Positions 1 through 5,044 of a stretch of DNA of 5,762 nucleotides are shown here, in pieces. A model generated the notes under the pieces. That model was given only the letters and a program-made list of their open reading frames with translations. It was not told the DNA's origin and made no database searches. Source of the stretch: an uncultured Clostridia bacterium (GTDB lineage Bacteria > Bacillota > Clostridia > Christensenellales > Borkfalkiaceae); assembly GCA_934271725.1 (NCBI GenBank), contig CAKQSC010000064.1, positions 1 through 5,762 of the forward strand, read 5' to 3'. Each line of letters begins with the position of its first letter. Positions within the stretch are counted from its first letter, which is position 1. The position numbers were made by a program, and so were the translations under genes.

Positions 1-447
1 ATGTTCGCCTGCGTGTATGACTACACGAAAAATATATGGTACTCGGTGTTTTTACATTCCGCGTTCGACGTCGGCGGAAACATAATAGCCTTTGTCGGAA
101 CGGGCGATTCGTGGGACGCCGTCTTTTGGATTTTAACCGCTGTTTTCGGCGTTATCTGCGGTGCGCATATAGTTTATACGGTACTTAAAACAAACAAACG
201 CTTTAACGAAGCCCTTGCCGTATCGGAGAATAACACAGACGCAACTCCGACAAGTAATTTTACGAAAAACGAAACCGAAAAACTTGCGAACGAAACACTC
301 GCCGTATCGGAGAACGACGAAACAAAACCCGACAACGGCAAACTTGCCGACGGCAACGAAAATACCGATACCGACGACAACGGCAAACTTGCCGACAACA
401 ACGAAAATACCGATACCGACGACAACGGCAAACTTACCCGAAAATAA
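1..447 (+). CDS. C-terminal part of a probable CPBP-family intramembrane protease with a repetitive hydrophilic tail (5' end outside window)
   Basis: The frame is open from the first base, so the visible ATG is probably internal and the gene starts upstream. Residues 1-28 look like the last conserved block of CPBP (Abi/CAAX-protease-like) membrane proteins: a tyrosine-rich, tryptophan-containing segment followed by a helix carrying FLHS-AFD, where family members have a metal-binding HxxxN; here it is H19 and D23. A final hydrophobic helix spans about 40-62. The catalytic EExxxR and FxxxH motifs would lie outside the window, so the family call is an inference from a fragment. From about residue 65 the protein becomes a charged, Asn/Asp/Glu/Thr-rich tail of about 80 residues, which most CPBP proteins lack. 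It contains AVSEN twice and a 15-residue unit (DNGKLAD...NENTDTD) twice plus a partial third copy. The tail is probably disordered. Stop is TAA at 445-447, followed by a strong terminator. Confidence 0.6.
   Translation: MFACVYDYTKNIWYSVFLHSAFDVGGNIIAFVGTGDSWDAVFWILTAVFGVICGAHIVYTVLKTNKRFNEALAVSENNTDATPTSNFTKNETEKLANETLAVSENDETKPDNGKLADGNENTDTDDNGKLADNNENTDTDDNGKLTRK
331..447 (+). repeat. 45-bp tandem repeat coding the hydrophilic tail
   Basis: Two 45-bp units lie head to tail at 331-375 and 376-420, differing only around the GN/NN codons, and a partial third unit runs from 421 to the stop. Because 45 is a multiple of three, unit gain or loss would keep the reading frame. A separate 24-bp near-direct repeat coding for (A/T)LAVSEN lies just upstream at 207-230 and 291-314. 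Confidence 0.85.
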
Positions 448-470
448 ATGAAAAGATTTTAAATAAAGAC

Positions 471-506
471 ACGCGGTTGCGAACACCCTCGCAACCGCGT
501 TTTTTT
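471..506 (+). terminator. Rho-independent terminator between convergent genes, probably bidirectional
   Basis: A perfect 12-bp stem (ACGCGGTTGCGA at 471-482 with its complement at 489-500) closes a 6-nt loop and is followed by a run of seven T on the plus strand (500-506). It ends the plus-strand membrane protein gene. The same hairpin begins 4 nt after the stop codon of the minus-strand NERD gene. On that strand the tail is only moderately U-rich (GTCTTTATTT), so termination there should be weaker. The plus-strand T run overlaps the NERD stop codon. Confidence 0.9.
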
Positions 507-1182
507 AATTTCTCTCTCCGTATTTATTTCTCATTTGTTCTTTGAAAACACAGAGTTCTTCTTTCGTCGCTTCGTACGCTTTAAGATACTCGTATATGTT
601 TTGCACTTCTTCGCTTTTCAATTTATTGCCGACAGACGCTCGATAAAAGTTTTTAAAACCCGACAAATTGAAAGTATATTCGGAAATGACGTCGGAATAA
701 TCCGCCTCACCGCAAAGCAAAACTATGTTCGATACGTCGTATATGCCACGCAACCTTTTTGCAAGCACGTCGCAATGTTTTTCGTTTTGCAAAACGGGAT
801 TTTTATGTTGCCTGTCAGAAGATCCGTCGTCGTATTTTTGCGTCCAGTACTCGCAAAAATCATCTCCGCAAATATGTCCTACCCACGTTTTTATCTCTAT
901 ACAAAAAATACCTTTTGAGGAAACTATTATACAATCCGCCTCCGTTTTTCCGCCGTTTCTGCCGACGGGCAACAAAACGTTTTTCAACAACTTTCCGTTA
1001 TCACCGACTATCGAAGATAAAACAGTCCGCGCATATAGTTCTCCGCGTTCGCCTTTTTCTTCCTGTCGACTGTAATTTGTACGGCGGACGGAAAAATCGT
1101 CTTTTTCCTCTTTGTTTACGCCGACGCAAACAAAAATCATTACAGTCAACGCGACCAACGCTATTAAAGCAATCCACCACAT
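505..1182 (-). CDS. Membrane-anchored NERD (nuclease-related domain) protein
   Basis: A 225-residue protein with one N-terminal transmembrane helix (about residues 2-22), then a basic linker and a cytoplasmic NERD domain (about 42-150). The NERD hallmarks are visible: the KGERGE helix at 43-48, E81-A-D83 followed by a beta strand (CIIVSSKGIF), the core IEIKTW at 95-100 (E96, K98), and the NPVLQNEK segment at 128-135. This acid/ExK arrangement is that of the restriction-endonuclease-like fold, so DNA binding or cleavage is plausible, but function in NERD proteins is poorly defined. The C-terminal 70 residues are helical and charged and not recognised. The gene follows fprA after 21 nt with no promoter between, so co-transcription is likely. 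There is no Shine-Dalgarno sequence before the ATG, only an A-rich stretch; the start is chosen because it provides the membrane helix. Translation may depend on fprA (reinitiation or coupling). Confidence 0.85.
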   Translation of the reverse strand: MWWIALIALVALTVMIFVCVGVNKEEKDDFSVRRTNYSRQEEKGERGELYARTVLSSIVGDNGKLLKNVLLPVGRNGGKTEADCIIVSSKGIFCIEIKTWVGHICGDDFCEYWTQKYDDGSSDRQHKNPVLQNEKHCDVLAKRLRGIYDVSNIVLLCGEADYSDVISEYTFNLSGFKNFYRASVGNKLKSEEVQNIYEYLKAYEATKEELCVFKEQMRNKYGERN

Positions 1183-1203
1183 AATTTTTTTTACGTTATG
1201 AAA

Positions 1204-2358
1204 TTACTTGCAAAGTTCGTCCGCAAGCGATTTGACGGCATTCTCGCTGTTTTCGTTCAATGCGGAAAGAATAGTTACGCCGTTTTCGGCATAGACGATG
1301 TTTTTGCATTTTTCGAGTTTGGTTTTCATAATTCTCGTAGCGACGGGCGCCCAGGAACCGTTTTCGATAAACGCGACTTTTTTGTTTTGGAAGTTTCTTT
1401 CGACAAGCCCGTCCATAAAAGTTTTCATAAACGGGAATATATCTCCGTTATAAGTAGTCGTGGCAAACACGACTTTTTCGTACGAAAGAGCCTCGCTTAT
1501 CGCCTTAAACATATCCGAACGCGCCAAATCGAAAACGCAGACGGGGCAACCCCTTTCTTCGAGTTCCTTTTTCAGAAGTTTCACCGCTTTTTCCGTATGA
1601 CCGTAAACGGACGTGTACGCTATGATTACGCCCTCTCTGTCCGGCGTATAACTTGCCCATTTTTTATAAAGGTCGATAAACAATGAAACGTTTTCGCCCG
1701 TCAAAACCTCGCCGTGCAAAGGACAAACGGTTTTTATATCGAGCGCGGAAGCCTTTTTCAGCACCGCAAGAACCTGCGCGCCGTATTTACCGACAATGCC
1801 GAAATAATATCTTCTAGCCTCGTCCGTTCCGTCGAAATCACCGCCGTTCGCGCCGAACTCGCCGAAAGCGTCCGCCGAGAACAACACCTTTTCCGTCGAT
1901 TCGTAAGTCATTATGACTTCCGGCCAGTGTACCATAGGCGCGGTAACGAAAGTCAACTCGTGCTTTCCGAGATTAAGCGTATCGCCGTCCGTAACCTCTT
2001 TTCTCCTGTCCGCAAAATCCTTGCCGAAAAAGTTTTTCATCATAACGAACGACTTCGCGTTCGATACTATAACCGCGTTTTTATACTTTTCGGCAAACCT
2101 CAATATATTAGCCGAATGGTCGGGTTCCATGTGAGAAACTATCAGATAATCGGGTTCTCTTCCGTTTAAAACTTTTTCCACGTTTAAAAGCCACTCGTCG
2201 CCGAACTTTTCGTCCACCGTGTCGAACACCGCCGTCTTGTCATCGATAATAACGTAAGAATTATACGCCATTCCGTCGGGAACGGGGTACTGCCCCTCGA
2301 ACAAATCCGTTTTGTAATCGTTTACGCCTGCGTAAAGTATATCGTCGCTGATTATCAT
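1204..2358 (-). CDS. fprA: A-type flavodiiron protein (oxygen/nitric oxide reductase)
   Basis: Flavodiiron proteins reduce O2 to water and/or NO to N2O in the cytoplasm of anaerobes, taking electrons from rubredoxin, F420H2 or NAD(P)H-linked partners. From the start chosen here the protein has 384 residues, normal for class A. The N-terminal metallo-beta-lactamase-like domain (about 1-240) carries the full set of diiron ligands: HMEPDH at 76-81 (H76, E78, D80, with H81), H144 in MVHWPE, D163 in SADAFGEFG, and H215 in PLHGE. The C-terminal flavodoxin domain (about 243-384) has the FMN phosphate loop TSVYGHT at 249-255, then TTTYNG at 300-305 and ENGSW at 332-336. There is no C-terminal rubredoxin or flavin reductase domain, so a separate electron donor is needed. 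An ATG 15 nt upstream (2373) would add five residues, but the ATG at 2358 has the better RBS. It is the first gene of a two-gene unit with the NERD protein. Confidence 0.95.
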   Translation of the reverse strand: MIISDDILYAGVNDYKTDLFEGQYPVPDGMAYNSYVIIDDKTAVFDTVDEKFGDEWLLNVEKVLNGREPDYLIVSHMEPDHSANILRFAEKYKNAVIVSNAKSFVMMKNFFGKDFADRRKEVTDGDTLNLGKHELTFVTAPMVHWPEVIMTYESTEKVLFSADAFGEFGANGGDFDGTDEARRYYFGIVGKYGAQVLAVLKKASALDIKTVCPLHGEVLTGENVSLFIDLYKKWASYTPDREGVIIAYTSVYGHTEKAVKLLKKELEERGCPVCVFDLARSDMFKAISEALSYEKVVFATTTYNGDIFPFMKTFMDGLVERNFQNKKVAFIENGSWAPVATRIMKTKLEKCKNIVYAENGVTILSALNENSENAVKSLADELCK

Positions 2359-2362
2359 ATTA

Positions 2363-2370
2363 TCACCTTT
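2363..2370 (-). promoter_or_regulatory. Ribosome binding site that decides the fprA start
   Basis: On the minus strand AAAGGTGA lies 4 nt before the ATG at 2358-2356, a good Shine-Dalgarno position. The alternative ATG at 2373-2371 is directly in front of this site and is preceded only by AAATAAAAG, with no GG core. The shorter protein starting MIISDD is therefore preferred. Confidence 0.75.
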
Positions 2371-2382
2371 CATCTTTTATTT

Positions 2383-2402
2383 GCGGTCGTTTTTACAACC
2401 GC
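2383..2402 (-). promoter_or_regulatory. Hairpin at the 5' end of the fprA leader (possible operator or mRNA-stabilising stem)
   Basis: On the minus strand GCGGTTGT, an AAAA loop and ACGACCGC form an 8-bp stem with one G-U pair. It sits at the transcription start predicted from the promoter (about 2400) and about 24 nt before the start codon. No U run follows, so it is not a terminator. As RNA it could protect the 5' end; as DNA its dyad could be an operator overlapping +1. Which of the two cannot be decided from sequence. Confidence 0.5.
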
Positions 2403-2406
2403 TTAC

Positions 2407-2435
2407 AGTATATATCTGAAAACGAATTTTGTCAA
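2407..2435 (-). promoter_or_regulatory. Consensus housekeeping (sigma-A type) promoter of fprA
   Basis: On the minus strand a perfect -35 TTGACA (2435-2430) is separated by 17 nt from the -10 TATACT (2412-2407), one base from consensus. Expected start of transcription is about 2400, giving a leader of about 42 nt. The -35 lies only 3 nt past the U run of the preceding gene's terminator. A promoter this close to consensus should be strong unless repressed. Confidence 0.85.
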
Positions 2436-2438
2436 CTT

Positions 2439-2476
2439 AAAAACAACGCCCGACTGCAAACTCTTGCGGTCGGGCG
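2439..2476 (-). terminator. Rho-independent terminator of the GNAT-DUF4432 unit
   Basis: Starting 8 nt after the stop codon, the minus strand has CGCCCGAC (2476-2469) pairing with GTCGGGCG (2454-2447). A C-A mismatch and a further 4-bp GCAA/TTGC stem with a GAGT loop lie inside. The tail is TTGTTTTT (2446-2439). It separates this unit from the fprA promoter immediately downstream. Confidence 0.9.
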
Positions 2477-2484
2477 AAAAGTAT

Positions 2485-3396
2485 TTATAAGTCTTTAACG
2501 GTAAGTTTAACGTCGAACGCAACGCTTTCGCCCTTTAAAAGAGTTTTATACTTAAAGTCGCCGTCAAGCATTGTGTTGGAGGGTTCGAGTCCCAAAGCGT
2601 AATCACCGCTCGCCATACTCTTCCATTCGATAAAGTAAGGTAAAGTTTCCTGCGAATAATCGAGCGTCAACTCTTTGCCGAGTTTTTCGTTGGTAACTTT
2701 TGCCTGCGGTTTTTTCATTCTTACGGTATAGCAAGTTTCTTCCTGATTGTCGAAAGGACGCGTTATCTCAAACATAGCGTCCTGCTTTTTAGCCGACAAA
2801 TCGTTTCTCGGAATAACGAGACTCGGCGCGAACTGCACCTTACTGCAACTGTCAAGCATGGGGTAGCCTATATTCACGTGATAAAGTATCGCGTATTTTT
2901 CGTCGCGATAACCCTCGTTTACGAGTTCGTCGTGAAGAGAAAGCACGTCGGAGTTCATACCCGATTTAATCGTTCTTATCATTTTAAGATTTTTGCCGAA
3001 CAATACCGTGTCTTTAATTTCCGCAACCACTTCTATGCCGTTTTCGTCGTCGCAAACGACTCTTAATATTTTTGCGGGCGTATTGTGGAAAGTTCCGTGC
3101 GTTTCGTAACCCTCTCTTTCGCCCACGTTGTCAAGACCGCAAGTATAAATCATTCCGCCCTCGAATCCGGTTGAAAAACCCGTTTTATCCGCCGAAAATC
3201 CGTTCTTCGACACGAACGAAACGTTTACGCCCTTGTGATAAACCTGCATAACGTCCAACGCTTTGGTAACGTTTAAAAGGAAACGAAGTCTGCCGTTATT
3301 ACAGTCTAAAACTTCGAGTCCGTTCTCTTTGCCGTCAAGCAAAACGTAACGTTTTGCCGATACGATCTGATCCGCATTTGATACCTGTCTGTTCAT
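2485..3396 (-). CDS. DUF4432 family, aldose-1-epimerase-like (galactose mutarotase fold) protein
   Basis: A 303-residue soluble protein without signal peptide or membrane segment. It has the pattern of the DUF4432 group of aldose-1-epimerase-like proteins: GGMIYTCGLDNVG at 80-92, ETHGTFHNTPAK at 98-109 (H100, H104), the FGKNLKMIRTI strand at 133-143, the YHVNIGYPMLD block at 172-182 (H173) and LGLEPSN at 268-274 (E271, N274). In mutarotase-fold enzymes a histidine and a glutamate act in anomer interconversion, and H173 and E271 are the natural candidates here (inference). The substrate is unknown, presumably a sugar or sugar derivative, and no transporter or sugar kinase is present nearby to suggest one. 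The start is supported by AAGGAGA 4 nt before the ATG. It follows the GNAT gene by 30 nt with no terminator on this strand, so the two are probably co-transcribed. Confidence 0.85.
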   Translation of the reverse strand: MNRQVSNADQIVSAKRYVLLDGKENGLEVLDCNNGRLRFLLNVTKALDVMQVYHKGVNVSFVSKNGFSADKTGFSTGFEGGMIYTCGLDNVGEREGYETHGTFHNTPAKILRVVCDDENGIEVVAEIKDTVLFGKNLKMIRTIKSGMNSDVLSLHDELVNEGYRDEKYAILYHVNIGYPMLDSCSKVQFAPSLVIPRNDLSAKKQDAMFEITRPFDNQEETCYTVRMKKPQAKVTNEKLGKELTLDYSQETLPYFIEWKSMASGDYALGLEPSNTMLDGDFKYKTLLKGESVAFDVKLTVKDL

Positions 3397-3426
3397 AATT
3401 TCTCCTTATATCTTATGTTTTATTTT

Positions 3427-3933
3427 TTATTGCCCGTTTGACGTAACGGGTTTGTTTTTTCTCATAACGTAATAACTGTCGCGAATATTTTTCGCGCTTG
3501 TGATTTTAACTACCCTCATTCCGCACTTGTTAAGGAAGAAAATGTGATTCTTCCTCGCTTGCAACGGCGTTTTTAAAGTAATGAAATCGGCGTCTTTAAA
3601 CGTTTTTTCTATCTCGGCGAAAATAGCCGTTCCGTACCCCTCGTCGCGAAGTTCTTTGTCCACGAACATATCCGCTATTTCTATACCGGACGAGTTTTCC
3701 TCGTCAACGAATCCTACTACCGCTCCGCCTATTCTCGCGCCTTGCCCGTTTAAACACTCGTAAACGTAATCGTCGCCCGTAAGATAAGCGGTATACCTCG
3801 TTCCGTCGAGATACCCTTGTCCGTTAGTGTTCTTTTTCGCATTCAGAACGACGGGCTCGTCCGCATACGCGCGTCTTATCTGTTCGTCGAAACTTTCGTC
3901 GTATTCGCGTACTCTGTTTAAAATTATGTTCAT
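3427..3933 (-). CDS. GNAT family N-acetyltransferase
   Basis: A 168-residue cytoplasmic protein with the GCN5-related acetyltransferase fold. The acetyl-CoA binding motif A is clear: the strand IADMFVD (86-92), then RDEGYG at 96-101 matching R/QxxGxG/A, and the following helix TAIFAEIEKTF. Motif B is seen as the ITLKT strand (118-122) and HIFFLNKCGM (130-139), the usual FYxkxGF region. The N-terminal 85 residues include the strands that normally accept the substrate (VYECLNG, GARIGGAVVGF). The acceptor cannot be predicted; it may be a small amine or a protein. The start has AAGGAG 5 nt upstream. It is first in a unit with the DUF4432 gene and divergent from the collagen-like gene. I found no convincing sigma-A promoter for it in the 85-nt intergenic region. 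Confidence 0.88.
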   Translation of the reverse strand: MNIILNRVREYDESFDEQIRRAYADEPVVLNAKKNTNGQGYLDGTRYTAYLTGDDYVYECLNGQGARIGGAVVGFVDEENSSGIEIADMFVDKELRDEGYGTAIFAEIEKTFKDADFITLKTPLQARKNHIFFLNKCGMRVVKITSAKNIRDSYYVMRKNKPVTSNGQ

Positions 3934-3950
3934 TTCAACTCCTTAACCGT

Positions 3951-3979
3951 AACCCTTTTTATAATTGTCGCATAGAATA
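3951..3979 (+). promoter_or_regulatory. Candidate sigma-K type (late mother-cell sporulation) promoter of the collagen-like gene
   Basis: AACC at 3951-3954 and CATAGAATA at 3971-3979 are separated by 16 nt. This fits the Bacillus/Clostridium sigma-K pattern, mACm then about 16 nt then CATAnnnTA. Transcription would start near 3986, giving a leader of about 33 nt. BclA-like collagen proteins of spore formers are typically made in the mother cell, so element and gene agree. The consensus is short and chance matches occur. A TATAAT at 3960-3965 is a rival -10 but has no acceptable -35. Confidence 0.5.
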
Positions 3980-4005
3980 CTATCGGGTGATTACCCTTTT
4001 ATGCG
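3969..4005. promoter_or_regulatory. Nested inverted repeat in the divergent GNAT/collagen intergenic region
   Basis: CGCATA (3969-3974) and TATGCG (4000-4005) are perfect complements. Inside them GGGT (3985-3988) and ACCC (3993-3996) flank GATT. The outer left arm overlaps the candidate -10 element, so this could be an operator. The inner GGGT/ACCC stem would lie at the very 5' end of the transcript. Both readings are inference. Confidence 0.4.
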
Positions 4006-4018
4006 AGGTTAAACTTAA

Positions 4019-4717
4019 ATGTGTTTTTTTAACTGTAACGACAGGTGCCGTGATAACGGCAGAATAGTTTACGTCCGCGGACCTATGGGCCCCGCCGGTC
4101 CTATGGGACCGAGAGGTTTACAAGGTCCTATGGGCCCGCAAGGCTTTACGGGCGCGACGGGCGCAACGGGTGCGACAGGTCCGCAAGGTCCCGTAGGCGC
4201 AACAGGCGCAACGGGTGCAACAGGTCCGCAAGGTCCCGTAGGCGCAACAGGCGCAACGGGTCCGCAAGGTCCCGTAGGCGCGACGGGTGCTACCGGTGCA
4301 ACGGGCCCGCAAGGTCCTTCCGGCACCAACGACGGAATGTACGTAGGCGCGACGGGCGGTTCGATAGCAACGAATACCGTTATTCCTTTAACGTTGCGTA
4401 CTTCGACGACTGACACTACTATGACGGCGGGCGGAAACGGCATAACGATAGGAACGACGGGAACGTATCTTGTTTCCTACACTCTTCAAGGCACAAACGG
4501 TACGGGAACGACCATACAAGGCACTCTTTATCTTAACGGGACGCCCGTAACGGGCGAAACGGCGACGGGTTACACCGCGACGGGTAGCATAGGCAACGCA
4601 AGTCGCGTATCCCTTTTAAACCTTACCGCAAACGACGTTTTAACTCTTTACAACACGTCTACGGACGGCGTAACGATAAACGACGCAAGCATTACCGCTT
4701 TAAGATTAGCCGTATAA
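4019..4717 (+). CDS. Collagen-like repeat protein with BclA-type C-terminal domain (probable spore or cell-surface protein)
   Basis: A 232-residue protein in three parts. The N-terminus (1-20) is short, has no signal peptide, and carries C2, C6 and C10. Residues 21-104 are 28 uninterrupted Gly-X-Y triplets, first GPM/GPA/GPR types, then modules of GAT triplets closed by GPQ-GPV, as expected of a collagen triple helix. Residues about 105-232 form a Thr/Gly-rich beta domain (GGSIATNTVIPL, GITIGTTGTYLVSYTLQGT, SRVSLLNLTANDVLTLYN) resembling the trimerising C-terminal domain of BclA and related exosporium proteins (C1q/TNF-like). Absence of a signal peptide fits assembly onto the spore by the mother cell rather than Sec export, but a cell-surface role is not excluded. 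The many Thr residues in GAT triplets are the usual O-glycosylation sites in BclA. The RBS GAGG (4005-4008) is 10 nt from the ATG, slightly far. A strong terminator follows; it is a single-gene unit. Confidence 0.9.
   Translation: MCFFNCNDRCRDNGRIVYVRGPMGPAGPMGPRGLQGPMGPQGFTGATGATGATGPQGPVGATGATGATGPQGPVGATGATGPQGPVGATGATGATGPQGPSGTNDGMYVGATGGSIATNTVIPLTLRTSTTDTTMTAGGNGITIGTTGTYLVSYTLQGTNGTGTTIQGTLYLNGTPVTGETATGYTATGSIGNASRVSLLNLTANDVLTLYNTSTDGVTINDASITALRLAV
4151..4321 (+). repeat. Tandem 45/36-bp collagen modules
   Basis: Four units each code for (GAT)n-GPQ-GPV/S: 4151-4195, 4196-4240, 4241-4276 and 4277-4321. The third unit has lost one or more GAT codon sets (two GAT instead of three), and the last ends in GPS. 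All length changes keep the frame and the triplet phase, as expected of slippage or recombination in a collagen gene. Confidence 0.9.
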
Positions 4718-4749
4718 ATCGACTCTTTCCGTAATATTTCTCTTTGCAG

Positions 4750-4783
4750 GCGTTTCGGGTTTTTACCCGAAACGCTTGTTTTT
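4750..4783 (+). terminator. Rho-independent terminator of the collagen-like gene
   Basis: GCGTTTCGGGT (4750-4760) pairs perfectly with ACCCGAAACGC (4765-4775) around a TTTT loop. It is followed by TTGTTTTTA (4776-4784). It begins 33 nt after the stop codon. Confidence 0.95.
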
Positions 4784-4817
4784 ATCTTTCGCACGAATTT
4801 CAAGCAACTATTTTCGA

Positions 4818-4868
4818 CAATCCCCCACCGACTTACGTCGGAGCCCCCTTTGCACAAGGGAGCCTGTA
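4818..4868 (+). repeat. Dispersed hairpin repeat, copy A
   Basis: A 51-bp unit beginning CAATCCCCC and ending GGGAGCCTGTA. It matches copy C at 49 of 51 positions. It contains two potential stem-loops: CCGAC/GTCGG around TTAC (4828-4841) and CCCTT/AAGGG around TGCAC (4846-4860). It is GC-rich compared with its surroundings. Similar short palindromic units are common between genes in Clostridia (established in general; this exact family is not identified). Confidence 0.85.
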
Positions 4869-4912
4869 CGAAACGATAGCCGACGAATTGCCCCTATTAC
4901 ACGTTCTTTCCG

Positions 4913-5013
4913 CAATCCCCCGCCGACACGTTACGTTTTTCACATTCTCACAATGGTACGAAAGCCTGCCTTGTGTAAAGGAAGGTGGCGCGCACCGCGC
5001 GACGGAAGGATTG
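4913..5013. repeat. Dispersed hairpin repeat, composite copy B with terminal inverted ends
   Basis: The left end (4913-4927, CAATCCCCCGCCGAC) is a copy of the first part of the repeat; together with 9 nt upstream it is identical over 24 bp to the start of copy C. The right part (about 4963-5013) is a diverged copy in the opposite orientation, ending GGAAGGATTG, the reverse complement of the CAATCC start. The 101-bp unit thus begins CAATCC and ends GGATTG. It looks like two opposed copies, one of them truncated, around about 35 nt of other sequence. Confidence 0.65.
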
Positions 5014-5044
5014 TTTCTTCTTCCGTTATATTTCTTTCTTTCCG

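Noticed and set aside
133..486. Minus-strand open frames opposite the membrane protein tail
   Set aside because: They arise from the tandem repeats read in antisense, give low-complexity Val/Gly/Phe or Ser/Leu repeats, and run into the terminator hairpin.
1714..2169. Plus-strand open frames opposite fprA and the NERD gene
   Set aside because: They lack an RBS and any recognisable domain, while the minus-strand frames carry complete conserved motifs.
2371..2373. Upstream ATG as fprA start
   Set aside because: The Shine-Dalgarno sequence lies between this ATG and the next one, and only the downstream ATG has correct spacing.
3433..3460. Plus-strand terminator-like hairpin (CCCGTT/AACGGG plus T run)
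   Set aside because: It lies inside the 3' end of the minus-strand GNAT gene and no plus-strand gene ends here. On the minus strand it has no U run. It is kept only as a possible stop for antisense transcription.
3960..3965. Perfect TATAAT upstream of the collagen-like gene
   Set aside because: No reasonable -35 is found at 16-18 nt upstream (AACTCC region), and the sequence around is AT-rich, so it was not called as the main promoter; it remains a rival to the sigma-K-like element.
4069..4443. Long minus-strand open frame rich in Pro, Val and Ala, opposite the collagen gene
   Set aside because: It is the antisense shadow of the Gly-X-Y repeat; its composition simply mirrors the repeat codons, and the plus-strand frame has domain structure, an RBS and a terminator.
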